NCBI GenBank assembly: GCA_035610835.1
Contig: CM069456.1
Coordinates: 31,665,359 to 31,729,358 of the forward strand
Reading direction: 5' to 3'
DNA: 64,000 nucleotides
Source: Ophiura sarsii
Lineage: Eukaryota > Echinodermata > Ophiuroidea > Amphilepidida > Ophiuridae
A program made the translations under genes and the position numbers. The notes beneath the pieces are model-generated. The model was given only the letters and a program-made list of their open reading frames with translations. It did no database searches and had not been told where the DNA came from. Shown here piece by piece: positions 48,726-60,300 of the stretch (position 1 is its first letter; each line of letters begins with the position of its first letter).

Positions 48726-50488
48726 AACATACCTATTCGAAAAAGCACACTACGAACATCAACAATGTATACTTGTCAAGATTTACAAATAAAAAGCCGA
48801 ATACTGTCTGAGCATGAGTTAGTCCACGAAAGATTATTTAATTAACCAGAATTATTTCCCAGTATTACGCAAAACGTGACCCATATTTTATAATATGTTC
48901 CTGATTGGTCGTCCAATTTAGACACTGCCGTTTTGGCGACTGGGATTGTGCACACCCGAGTAATTATCACATTGCCATTGACAGCCGTAACCATAGGAAA
49001 TGAAATAGATTATCCATTATCCATACTGAAAACATAAGTATATGTACTTCAGATTTGTGAATATCAATACTAAGGTAAGAGACAGGGTTTGGGGTTCAAA
49101 ATTGCCATGGAAATCGATATTATTCAAAATCAATATAAATGCTAGAAAGATAATTTGATTAACTTACCGTAATAAAAGAATTTTCAATTATATTCAAAAG
49201 TTATTATGTGTTATATGTTATACAATAAGTCACGACCAGCCGAGATTTTGAATTCCCATTGGGTTAGCATTATTGGTATAGTATGATTTAATCATGAAAA
49301 ATAATGTTGAAAAATATTTTAACGCAAATTGTCTAATTCCAAAAATCTTTGCTTCTCTGCTTGTTTTAGGTTTATTTATTTAAACTCTTTTATCTTTATT
49401 AATTTTTCTCTAATTAATGCTAAATTACTTTCAACGCCTGATATGTTCATGACTATTTTGGAGGCATAGTCCGCACTGCACAGTAAAGTATAGGCTGGTA
49501 TAGGGCCATCGTCTCTACACGGAACACTAGTTTCACGCTTCATTTAGTGTATGTCTATGGAGGCCGGACTATAGTTCCTGGGGATTATGGCTCCTTTCAC
49601 CTTGGAGTTATAAGATCAGTGTCGTGTAAGATGCCGATACTGTCGACTTCATAACAAAACAAACGACAACAAGAACTAACGAGGTGCTTGCATCGTTGTA
49701 AACAAAATATAACGCCTTGATTTTATATTTCGATACAAAAGTGAGATAATTGATAATTGCAGAGGAGTTGCGACGAAACGTTACCAGTACCTGGAAAGAT
49801 AATTTAATAAAGCCGGCATCTGTATATGATTGTGCTGACGTTCATAATACAAGGTGTCTTAAAAACACACCATAGAACGATTTAAAGGGATACAACTCAA
49901 TACTGATTACAGAGTAATAACGACGCATCTTCACAAGTCAGGCAAGAGATAATTTATTATAACCAGTATTTTCGACGTTGGTGAAACGATTTATATTGTA
50001 TGTTTCAGAAAAGAACTATACCAAACCCAATTTGAAGCTTAATGTAAATTTATGTTTTGATGCAAATTTATATTTACAAATTTTAAAACATGTTAGTTAG
50101 CTTTGTTTGTGTCATACATTCGAATATAAAACAAAATAAAGAAAATAAGATAGATTAGGCTGACAGCAAACTTGTTAACTTGATTTGTTGGGAGTGGCTC
50201 TTTTGACTTGCTTATAATTACATAGGCGTTTTAAGCCTGGTATGAGCTATTTGCTTGAGTCAGGTCCCTTAACATGCTTAACGACCCAAACGTATGTCCG
50301 TACAGACCGATCGTGTAACAGAAAAACCAAACAACCAACAAACATACAAACAATATTAGTATAATAATCTTGTTTCAAAAATGCCGAATGTACCTTTAGA
50401 AGTGAAGTTTTCGTTCACTGGGATATAATCAACACGCAGTGATTAAAAATAATGGTTTTAGAGTGAAATTGATTTAATCTGACATGTA

Positions 50489-52013
50489 CAGTTAAGCTCA
50501 CAATTATTCATACCCTTTGAAAAATATGAGATTTTTGCGTTTTTCAAATATCTTCCAGCTGGAGATGTCGAACTTTCGCTTTACACTAAAGACAGTAATA
50601 TTTAGTTTGCAAGTACAAATCAATATATTTTGGCTCAGCATTTTTTGCATAACAATTGAATTGAACAAGAATTGTATTTTTATGCCTGTCCAAAATTATT
50701 CATACCCGATACCAAGTCTCAAGATTGAGGCCATTATTTGTGATAAAACACGTGTTTTTGACATTCTAAACATTCTTTATATTGTATGATAGGCTTTTAT
50801 ATTGTTATGCAATTATTCCATGATGTGTGTATACAATGTGGATGCATTACAAATGTGTCCTATTGAATTTACAGTGAAGGATGTTATAGGACAACACTCT
50901 AGCTCTTTGTCAGCATGGCGAAGAAAATCAAATAACTCAGCGAGGACCAAATAACTCAGTGAGGAACTTTTTGTGCATATTGTGAATGCTCACAAAGAGG
51001 GGAAAGACTACAGAGCTATTCCGAAACAATTCCAAGTGCCAGAATCTACCATACAAAGCATAATTAGGAAGAACAAGAAGTTCAACTCAGTAAAAAACAT
51101 CGAAGGATGCAGTTGAAAGCCAACGGCGTCCCCTTGTTTGACAAGAAAATTATTGCGAAAGGCCAAAAACAATCCACAGATCACCATCAATGCTCTCCTA
51201 AACAACCTTGGCAATTCGTGGACCAAGACATCATAGCAGACACTCCAGCAGACATTGCACATGAGAGGTCTCCATGGAGGCCGACCAAGAAAGACTCTAC
51301 TCCTTGAAAAGAGACACAGAGAAACTCGTCTTGCATCTTAGCAAACCCCAACACTGAGGACCAAAAACTTGGATCTTTGCCCAGAAGTGCTCTTGCAAAT
51401 GCTAGATGATTTTCTCTTTGTCTCTTTTCAAGAGTAGAGTCTTTCTTGGTCGGAGTCCATGGAGAACTTTCATGTGCAATGTCTGCTGCTGTGTCTGCCT
51501 TCATATATTGGTCCAAGACTCACAAAGGTTGTTCGGGAGAGCATTGACGGTGATCTGTGGATTGTTGTTGGCCTTTCACCATACTTTTCTTGTCAAACAA
51601 GGGGACACTGTTGGCTTCTGACCGGGTTCTTCAAGGTTTTTTAAACTGAGTTGAACGTCTTGTTCTTCCTAATTATGCTTTTTATGGTGGGATCTGCCAC
51701 TTGGAATTGCTTCGAAATAGTATTGTAGCCTTTCCCCTATTTGTGAGCATTCACAATATGCACATACAAAGGTCTCACTAAGTTCTTTGGTCTTCTTCGC
51801 CATGCTGACAAAGAGCTAGAGTGTTGTCCTATAATATCCCTCACTGTGCATTCAATAGGACACTTTTGTAATACATCCACATTGTATGCACACATCATGG
51901 AACAATATAAAAGCGTGCCACACAATACAAAGAACGTTTGGAATGTCAACAATATGTGTATTATCACAAAACATGGTCTCAATCCTGAGACTTGGTACGG
52001 GGTATGAATAATT
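50489..52013. mobile_element. Tc1-like inverted dimer, decayed, unit 3
   Basis: Orthologous to 33,222-34,512 and more complete. The left end CAGTTAAGCTCACAATTATT follows a TA. A plus-strand frame carries the Tc1 helix-turn-helix region (HIVNAHKEGKDYRAIPKQFQ, about 50,970-51,030), with an early stop after the start at 50,915. The right arm, minus strand from about 51,803, carries the same N-terminal region and further in a KDPSFWSSVL motif characteristic of Tc1 transposases (about 51,350-51,380). The two arms meet near 51,340. The right flank has lost about 50 bp, including the last part of the terminal repeat. Confidence 0.8.
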
Positions 52014-53227
52014 GGGGGTTAAGACCAAAATGACCCCGTTTAAACGTGACATGTCTTTGTATTTTGGACAAACCGTACCCAACCATCATATCCTAAGCTG
52101 TCAATTCATAAATTAACTCCCTCATGCATGTTAACATTGGTCGTTATACTCAATATCAAGCGTACAATGTAAATACAGCGCTCGTCATTATAATACAAGG
52201 TGGCGCACTACCAATTCACTGCGCGGTAACTGATTGTAGAATGAAGTAGTTTCCCAGCATCTGTGACTGCATACGTCATTGTGATGCTTGAAACGGTTGG
52301 CACCAATTTTGAATTTTCCTACATGTGGATTTTGATAAAACAATTTCCCTCAAAATAATGCAACACGTTATGAAACTAAATTATATCATCCTAAATCCTT
52401 TGGAGTTAATACAAGTTTGACTCTGGTAACTATGGGCGCACGTCACACGAGGTTGACCTTGCGTAAAAGTATGCGAGGTCAACCTCACCCCCAAAACGGT
52501 GCAACGGACATCCGTAGTACCCAATACGTAAACTGGACCTCACGGCTTTGATTGGTTACCTGCATTTTGTGAGTTTTAAGCATGCGCGTTAAGTTGATCG
52601 AAGTGCGCCTGCGTATGAAGGACTGTGGCCAGGAGAATATGTGCCGAAGGTCCATTAACAGGAATATACAAATCGCATATCTGTATAATGACCCGGTTTT
52701 AAACAGAGGATGCATTGTCAACCAACATTTCTTTTGGAGGACAGGAAGACGATTATGTTAACATTCGTGTACATCTCTACTTACGCCGTACTGCAAAACT
52801 TGTCCGCATGGCTCATACTGTTATGGCGCTGTATTGTTTGTGTTATTGTATTCAAAGTATCCCGTTCCAATGTCCAGAAACACTGTAATTAGGCGTCCAC
52901 ATAAATAGACACGCATGCTTTTACTTGACGTCATTCGTCATCTCCAAATATTGTGACAGTTGGACTGGCTATTTATGTGCGTCGTCATGCTTTATTGAAC
53001 ACGTTGTGTGTGTTCTCTGTTCAAGTAACTGGAATAAATGTAATGTATAAATGGTATCTTATGTGTGATATAATGTTCTTTATTGTGCAAGCGAGTGCTA
53101 TCCCTAGTGCTAACCCTAACATAACAATACGTATAAGTTTGCGAAAGTAATACTTCGCATCACCAGAAGAACAAGCACCATCATTATTTTATATGGGCTT
53201 TCAAAACGGTACAATAAAAGTGCGTAT

Positions 53228-53621
53228 AGGTGAGCCCGGAGTGACGTCACATGCCGTTGACCACAAACTACGTGAATTCAAACAAATTCAGATTGCACCA
53301 TCACCAAAACGGCCAAAATGTAACCCTTTTCGTACTCCCATGAAATGTTACCATCGAACAGAATATTTGACAAAGTGATTCCTCTACATACTCATGTTAT
53401 CATATTTACACATAATGCAAGTTTTCACATGTTTATTACAGGTCAAAGTCTGAAAATGAGTGAAACATTTTACGAATTTCGGAAATATTGCTCATGTAAA
53501 CAACGGTCGCTTACACAGCCTCACATGGTCACTAGGAACGTTCTTCTGTATGGTCGAGTAGAGCGTAGTAATTGATTTTGATGCTTTGTTGTCAACGGCA
53601 AATTGAAGGTCCGGGTTGACC
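53228..53621. mobile_element. 394-bp insertion with short imperfect TIRs (unit 3 only)
   Basis: Unit 1 keeps the empty site (about 13,914-13,918). The ends AGGTGAGCCCGGA and the complement of TCCGGGTTGACCT are imperfect inverted repeats, flanked by TAT at 53,225-53,227 and 53,622-53,624 (TA or TAT target duplication). I recognise no coding region in it. Confidence 0.75.
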
Positions 53622-53797
53622 TATTGAAAGTTCCCGGATTAGCGTCCAATATTCAAAAAATATTGCCGTCCAATATTTTTTGTGCGGCGCAGAAGATGTG
53701 CGCGTGGGGAGTATATATATGCGCAGAAACGGTCAGTTCGAGCTAACTTATTTAGTTTTTATCAAAACAGTCTGTTATATAAATAATAATAATATAT

Positions 53798-53889
53798 AAT
53801 ATTGAATGTCTTATTTTCGGATGATACAAGAATATATTGCACTCGCTATAACAATATCCTTGTATTACCCTCAAAGCCATTCAATATTA
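53798..53889. repeat. 92-bp imperfect hairpin
   Basis: AATATTGAATG (53,798-53,808) pairs with its complement at 53,879-53,889, with further pairing inside (GATACAAGAATAT against ATATCCTTGTATTAC). It lies exactly where similarity between unit 3 and the other units ends. Confidence 0.6.
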
Positions 53890-53901
53890 GTATAAATATT
53901 A

Positions 53902-53971
53902 ATTGAACTAAGACCAATAGAAATATTTACATAATAAAATGAATAAACATTTACACTGGTCTCAGTTCAAT
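53902..53971. repeat. 70-bp imperfect hairpin
   Basis: ATTGAACTAAGACCA (53,902-53,916) pairs with TGGTCTCAGTTCAAT (53,957-53,971) with one mismatch. It adjoins the previous hairpin. The surrounding 53,795-54,520 has no gene I can support. Confidence 0.6.
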
Positions 53972-54524
53972 CTTCATTGTTGCTTATACGTATGGTGATT
54001 GCGTACAAGTCATTTACACGTATGAGCCTTAAGTATTAGTTTTGCAATGCGGCCTATTTCTTGGAGACGACCTAGGTCAAATGATGGTGCACTTCCTACA
54101 CAATTATTTCTTTATTTCTTTCAACCTCAAACAGGTAACGTCACCGTGCATTTTTTTCTTCGATGTCAGAACCACTCAACGATTTTATGAAAAGCAATCT
54201 GCTCAAATGCATTGCCTTTTGTGGCATACTTAACTTGAAGTGCTCCGCCCACATCATAGTACCATAGCCATTTGCTGCGTCTAACTAATCCGCAGTGCAG
54301 ATAGACACCATTGGGCAATACACTCCTAAAGTACTTGATCAATTAACCGTGATATATTATTGTTTCTCTAATTTCCATTTAGGTGAATTGTGTTTGTATA
54401 GATGTCTTGAGGAAGTGGCTAGCAGACTTAATTTTCTTTCAATTTTGCTGGAAAATATTTTTGTAATGTTTCGTGGTAGACCGTTGGATGATCTAGACAT
54501 TACATACCTGATGCCGCTGTCACA

Positions 54525-54800
54525 TTAGCCGTGTGGGCTCACCGTTCGCCACCGTGTAAACAAATTAGTGCGGACGGCGGCACACAGCGAGGACACACGG
54601 TGTGCCGTTTCCCGTCCGTCGAACACGTTCAGGTGACCTTGCCGGCCATCCGCGTCTGGCAGGAGTTTTGAGCATGTCTTGCCGGGTGAATAAAAGCGGC
54701 GGCGAACGGTGAGAGCCCGGTATGAGGACGAAATAAAGACGACGCACTCGTTTCGCGGGTGGAGGTGGACGTCGACCATCTCAGCAATGGGTTGTGAACG
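54525..54800. repeat. GC-rich block left of the foldback element
   Basis: Markedly GC-rich against AT-rich surroundings, with motifs such as CGAACGGTGAGAGCCCGGTA that resemble the block at 61,140-61,330. Open frames here (for example minus strand 54,525-54,815) are explained by base composition. Part of it (from CGTCGAACACGTTCAGGTGA at 54,616) recurs at 55,021. Confidence 0.6.
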
Positions 54801-55240
54801 GGTGTAGCGACGCAAAACGTATCAAAAACGCAAAACGTACTAATTTATACGTTTTTTGTTAACGGCGGGTCAGACATAACAAAAAATGGGCAACTATTTT
54901 TTCGTTCAAGTAGGATGTTATTCTTCTTCATGGGATGTATGTCATTGGCATTGAAGTGTTTCTATCCCATAACATATGATGTAAAGAAATGGTATGTATT
55001 GCGTCAAGTTGCCCCTTTTTCGTCGAACACGTTCAGGTGACCTTGCCGGCCATCCGCGTCTGGCAGGAGTTTTGACGCACTCGTTTCGCGGGTGGAGGTG
55101 GACGTCGACCATCTCAGCAATGGGTTGTGAACGGGTGTAGCGACGCAAAACGTATCAAAAACGCAAAACGTACTAATTGATACGTTTTTTGTTAACGGCG
55201 GGTCAGACATAACAAAAAATGGGCAACTCGACGCAAATCG
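54616..55240. repeat. Scrambled duplication at the foldback left end
   Basis: The sequence at 54,616-54,670 and 54,745-54,892 recurs, with the middle removed, at 55,021-55,235. Between the copies lies 54,893-55,020, itself a copy of 55,869-55,995 inside the foldback arm. The terminal motif GTAGCGACGCAAAACGTATC therefore occurs twice on this side (about 54,807 and 55,137). This looks like a template-switch or repair rearrangement, or an assembly problem in repetitive DNA. Confidence 0.7.
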
Positions 55241-55514
55241 TATCAATTTTGATACGTTTTGCGTCGTACAAACCAAAAAAGGGCAACTTTACGTAAATCG
55301 TATCAAAGTGAGGATCTTCCATTTATTGCACTTCCTCCCCAAAATTTTCAAAAATATAGACCCTTTTCCCAAAATGATCACAATATAAAACCAGAGTCCC
55401 AAAACAGGTAACTATTTGACTAAACGTTGGCCATATTGATATTGAAATCAGATTGTGTGTGTCACCGTAGGGGGCGCTTTTTAAAGTGGCTTTGGGCAAA
55501 AAATTACTCACTGC

Positions 55515-55515
<1 letters not shown>

Positions 55516-55551
<36 letters not shown>
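55516..55551. repeat. (TTA)12 microsatellite
   Basis: Thirty-six bases of uninterrupted TTA repeat in the left foldback arm. The right arm has a degenerate TAA-rich counterpart near 60,650-60,680. Confidence 0.95.
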
Positions 55552-55984
55552 GTGTCAATACTATTCTTAAGGGGAAAGAAAACAATGAGATAGTGTTATT
55601 AGTGTCTGGTTTTTGGGTGTGGCTTTAGAGAGCGCTTTTCATCTCCCTGGGGATGTTGCAGACAGCTTTTTTTGGAAACCTTAATGTATTATTTTACAAA
55701 TGATTTTTATCCAACAAGCATTACAGACTACAATAAACTTCAATTTATCATTGGCCGGATTTGGTCCAAAACATGTTTCACTGAATATATCATTGACTTA
55801 AGATGTGTTTCTAGCGTGTTCAAGTGTTTCTAGCACAGTAAGACATATCGATACGTTATACGTCAAAGCTATTTTTTCGTTCAAGTAGGATGTTATTCTT
55901 CTTCATGGGATGTATGTCATTGGCATTGAAGTGTTTCTATCCCATAACATATGATGTAAAGAAATGGTATGTATTGCGTCAAGT

Positions 55985-57790
55985 TGCCCCTTTTTCACAT
56001 AGTCTAACGCAAAACGTAACAACATTGATATGTTTTGCGTTAGGGCAGTTTTATTGCTCTAGAGTACAACAACCCTCCCTATACATTTCAAGTGTTTTTT
56101 GAATTTGTTATTTTTCAGTATTTTATGGTCTCAGGAAAAGTTGATACGTTTTACGTTAGAGCAGTTTTTTGCTCTAGAGTACAACAAAGGAAATATTTGG
56201 GAACACTTTTCACAGAAACATGGTGCAATTGGTCTAAACAACCCTCCCAATACATTTCAAGTGTTTCTTGAATTTGGTATTTTTCAGTGTTATGTTGCCA
56301 AGGAAAAATTGATATGTTTTGCGTTAGAGCAGTTTATTTGCTCCAGAGTACAAAAAATAAAATATTTTGGAAAACATTTCACAGAAACATGGTGCAATTG
56401 GTCTTAACAACCTCCCTAGTCCAAAGGAAAAGTTGATACATTTTGCGATAGAGCAGTTAATTGCTCTACAGTACAAAACATTTTTTTGGAAAACTATGGT
56501 GCAATTGTTCTAAACAACCCTCCCTATAAATATCAAGTGTTTCTAGAATTTTTTATTTTTCAGTGGTTTTTTGCCTAAGGAAAAGTTGATAGGTTAGCAT
56601 TAGGGCAGTTATTTTGCTCTAGAATACACAAAACTAATTATTTTGGAAAACTTTTGAGAAACATGGTTTTATTGTGCTAAACAATCCTCCCTATAATTAT
56701 CAAGTGTTTCTAGAGTTTATTATTTTTCAGTATTTTTTGGCCTAAGCAAAAGTTGATACATTTTGCGTTAGAGCAGGTTTTTTTGCTCTAGAGTACAAAA
56801 AAAGAACTATTTTGGAACACTTTTCAGAGAAACATGGTGCAATTGTGCTAAACAATTCTCCCTATAAATATCAAGTGTTTCTAGAATTTGTTATTTTCAG
56901 TGTTTTTTGGCTAAGGAAAGTTGATACGTGTTGTGTAAAGTTGCCCCTCTTTCACTTAGTCAAACGCAAAACGTATCAAAAGTTGATACGTTTGCGTTAG
57001 AGTAGATTTTTTGCTCTAGAGTATACATTTCACAGAAACATGATGAAATTGCTGTATACATTTGAAGTATTTTTAGAATTTGTTATTTGTCAGTGGTTTT
57101 TTTTTGCTAAGCAAAAGTTGAAAAATGAAATATTTCGGAAAACTTTTCACAGAAACATGGTGCAATGGCTCTAAACAATCCTCCCTGAATATCAAGTGTT
57201 TCTTGAATTGGTTATTTTTTAGTATTTTTGGGCCTAAAGAAGAGTTGATACGTTTTGCGTTAGAGCAGGTTTTTTTGCTCTAGAGTACAAAAAAAGAACT
57301 TTTTTGGAATTTTTTTAACAGAATCACGGTGCAATTGTTTTAAACGACCCTCCCTGTAATTTTAATAAACAACCCTCCCTATAAATATCAATTATTTCTA
57401 GAATTTATTATTTTTCAGTATCTTTTGGTCTAAACAAAAGTTGATACGTTTTGCGTTAGAACAGTTTTTGCTCTAGAGTACAACAAATGAATTATTTTGG
57501 AAAACTTTTTACAGAAACATGGTGCAATTGTGCTAAATAATCCTCCCTATAAATATCAAGTGTTTCTGGAATTTGTTATTTTTCAGTGTTTTTTGGCTAA
57601 GGAAAAGTTGATACGTTTTGTGTAAAGTTGCCCCTCTTTCACTTAGTCAAACGCAAAACGTTTCAACGCGTTAGAGTAATTGTTTTTGCTGTAGACTATA
57701 AAAAAGGAATTATTTTAAACTGTTCACAGAAAAAATTGTGCAATTGTTTTACTATACATTTGAAGTGTTTCTAGAATTTGTTATTTCTCA
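55985..57790. repeat. Left-arm tandem array (~150-190-bp repeats)
   Basis: Each repeat contains, in order, TTGATACGTTTTGCGTTAGA, a GCTCTAGAGTAC segment, CACAGAAACATGGTGCAATT, CCTCCCTATA, and CAAGTGTTTCTAGAATTTGT. Landmarks recur at about 56,220, 56,390, 56,833, 57,160, 57,325 and 57,519. Short open frames here are shadows of the repeat. Confidence 0.88.
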
Positions 57791-58240
57791 AAAAGAACAG
57801 ATACACAGTCGGGACTGTTAGTACACGGTCGGTCGGGCGTGACAAACAAACCCTTAGATACTCGAAATAAAGGGCTTGATTTTAATATTATCCAGTACGT
57901 CAAGGCCCCGAATTGTATAGTTTCTACGGAAGAGATTTAGTGCCAGGCGGTTAGGGTTATGAACGCACGAACTCACAAACTCGTGCCAACAATCCCGAGT
58001 TCGTGAGTTCGTGATTTGTACACTCTGAAAATAAAGAAATAGTAAAGAAATTTTGGCTCCGATTCACGAACTCATGAAACTCCTAATTTGTTCACTTCTA
58101 GCGAGTTGGTTAGTTTTATCAAACAAACCCAACCGCCTCTTGTCCTGGAAATATCCTGAATTCGTGAGTTCGTATTCTGCAAACACAATCGCCTGATTTT
58201 GTGAATATCGTGTGTTCGTGAGTTCGTGTGTTCATATGTT
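57791..58240. other. Centre of the foldback element
   Basis: Non-repeated spacer between the two arms, with no coding region I can support. It includes CGGTCGGTCGGGC near 57,828 and several degenerate GAGTTCGTGAGTTCGTG runs (about 57,990-58,020, 58,161 and 58,209-58,230). Confidence 0.5.
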
Positions 58241-58249
58241 AACTACCCC

Positions 58250-60300
58250 AACGTACAACGTATCAACTTTTCCTTAGCCAAAAAAACAACAATGATAATT
58301 AACTAATTCTAGAAACACTTGAAATGTATAGGGAGGGTAGTTTTGACCAATTGCACCATGTTTCTGTGAAAGAATTTCCAAAATAGTTCCTTTTTGTGTA
58401 CTCTAGACCTAAAAAACTGCTCTAACGCAAAATGTATCAATTTTTTCGTTTTGTGTTTGCCTAAGTGAAAGAGAGGCAACTTGACGCAAAACGTATCAAC
58501 TTTTAAACAAATTCTAGAAACACTTGAAATGTATAGGGAGGGTTGATTAGACCAATTGCCCCAGGTTCCTGTGAAAAATCTTCCAAAATAATTAATTTGT
58601 TGAACTCTAGAGCAAAATAACTGCCCTAACGCAAAACGTATCAACTTTTCTTTGCCAAAAATAAACACTTGAAATTTACAGGTAGGGTTTTTAGACCAAT
58701 TGCACCATGTTACTATGAATAGTTTCCAAAATAATTCATTTGTTGTACTCTAGAGCAAAACAATTGCCCCAACGCAAAACGTATCAACATTTCTTTGGTC
58801 AAAAAACACTGAAAAATAACAAATTCTAGAAACACTTGAAATGTATTGTTAGGGTAGTTTTGACCAATTGCACCATGTTTTTGTGAATAGTTTCCAAAAT
58901 AATTCAATTGCTGTACTCTAGAGCAAAATAACTACCCCAACGTACAACGTATCAACTTTTCCTTAGCCAAAAAAAAAACACTGACAAATAACTAATTCTA
59001 GAAACACTTGAAATGTATAGGGAGGGTAGTTTTGACCAATTGCACCATGTTTCTGTGAAAGAATTTCCAAAATAAACTGCTCACAAAAAGTTAGGACACT
59101 TTTTGTAATCAAGTATATTTTTATTATTTATTACCCTCGTTGTATCTGTTTTGTATCAATGGAAAGCTGAAGTGTTCCTCTTTAAAATTATACCACATTT
59201 GCAATGATTACATGTTGCTGAACTTGGCCATATGAATGAGAATGAGGCAAAGTCACAAATCAAATGTGCCAAAATTACCGTTATCTGGGCTAAACAGTCA
59301 ATAGGTAATGATCAATAATCAAACCGGTCATGCTTGAGAACCATAATGGTACACACAAAGATTTGCACCAGTGAGCACAGCACACACACACCCACCCTCA
59401 TCTACAAATTTTTCTGAGACACGGAAAACGTTTAGCAGTTTCAATATGCCGCGTTTAACAGATTTGGAGAGAGCCCGTGCCAGTACCTATTGACTGTTTG
59501 CACAGATAACGGCAATTTTGGCACATTTGATTTGTGACTTTGCCTCATTCTCATTCATGTGACCAAGTCCAGCAACATGTCATCATTGCACATTTGGTAT
59601 CATGTTACAGAAGAACACTTCAGCTTTCCATCGATATGCAACATAATACAAGAGGGTAATAAATAATAAAAATATACTTGATTAAAACAAGTTTTCTAAC
59701 TTTGTGTGAGCAGTTTAGTTCCTTTTTGTGTATTCTAGACCTAAAAAACTGCAATTCAATTTTGATACGTTTTGTAATTGCCTAAGTGAAAGAGGGGCAA
59801 CTTGACGCAAAACGTATCAACTTTTTAACAAATTCTAGAAACACTTGAAATGTATAGGGAGGGTTGTTTAGACCAATTGCACCATGTTCCTGTGAAAAAT
59901 CTTCCAAAATAATTAATTTGTTGAACTCTAGAGCAAAATAAATGCCCCAACGCAAAACGTATCAACTTTTCCTTAGCCAAAAATACACTGAAAAATAACA
60001 AATTTTAAAAACACTTGAAATGTATAGGGAGGGTGGTTTAGACCAATTGCACCACGTTTCTGTGAACAGTTTTCCAAAATAATGCATTTGTTGAACTCTA
60101 GAGCAAAATAACTGCGCTAACGCAAAACGTATCAACCTTTTCTTAGCCAAAAAAACACTGAAAAATAACAAATTCTAGAAACACTTGAAATGTTTAGTTT
60201 TGACCAATTGCACCATTTATGTGAACAGTTTTCCAATATATTTTTTATACTCTAGAGCAAAAAACTACTCCAACGCAAAACGTATCATTTGAAAAGGAAA
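58250..60300. repeat. Right-arm tandem array (inverted relative to left arm)
   Basis: Reverse-complement version of the left array. GACCAATTGCACCATGT occurs at about 58,346, 58,701, 58,862, 59,032 and 59,871, with diverged copies at 58,550, 60,041 and 60,205, spaced about 150-204 bp once the MITE is subtracted. The block 58,250-58,640 is repeated at 58,940-59,960, a higher-order repeat. Confidence 0.88.
59075..59715. mobile_element. 641-bp mariner/Tc1-type MITE nested in the foldback
   Basis: The ends AACTGCTCACAAAAAGTTAG and its near-complement are flanked by TA at 59,073-59,074 and 59,716-59,717. The interrupted array sequence (AAAATA|GTTCC) is intact at 58,379-58,390, confirming the TA target. 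Inside, a frame MPRLTDLERARA at about 59,446 is the usual N-terminus of a Tc1/mariner transposase, soon followed by a stop. The rest folds back on itself (AATGAGAATGAGGCAAAGTC near 59,235 and its complement near 59,535). Confidence 0.88.

Larger units (their letters stand above)
39981..53795. repeat. Segmental duplication, unit 3 of 3 (right end missing)
   Basis: Third copy of the tandem unit, with an intact receptor gene. Similarity to units 1 and 2 stops near 53,795, just after the shared run ending in the TCTGTTATATAAATAATAAT region, so the ~3.7-kb tail found in the other units is absent. It lacks the ACTT-flanked MITE and the CCAGTATCG palindrome cluster. It carries the Tc1-like inverted dimer shared with unit 2 and a private 394-bp insertion. 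Stretches 45,800-46,360, 46,650-48,330 and 48,730-50,480 are non-coding and shared with the other units, apart from about 160 bp of private sequence near 47,040-47,220. Confidence 0.83.

Noticed and set aside
54525..54815. Arg/Pro-rich minus-strand frames
   Set aside because: They coincide with GC-rich repeated DNA where stop codons are rare, and the duplicated segment at 54,942-55,148 breaks them differently.
55985..60300. Several 60-120-codon ORFs in the foldback arms
   Set aside because: They recur with the array period, occur on both strands of mirror-image arms and look like low-complexity translations of the repeat.
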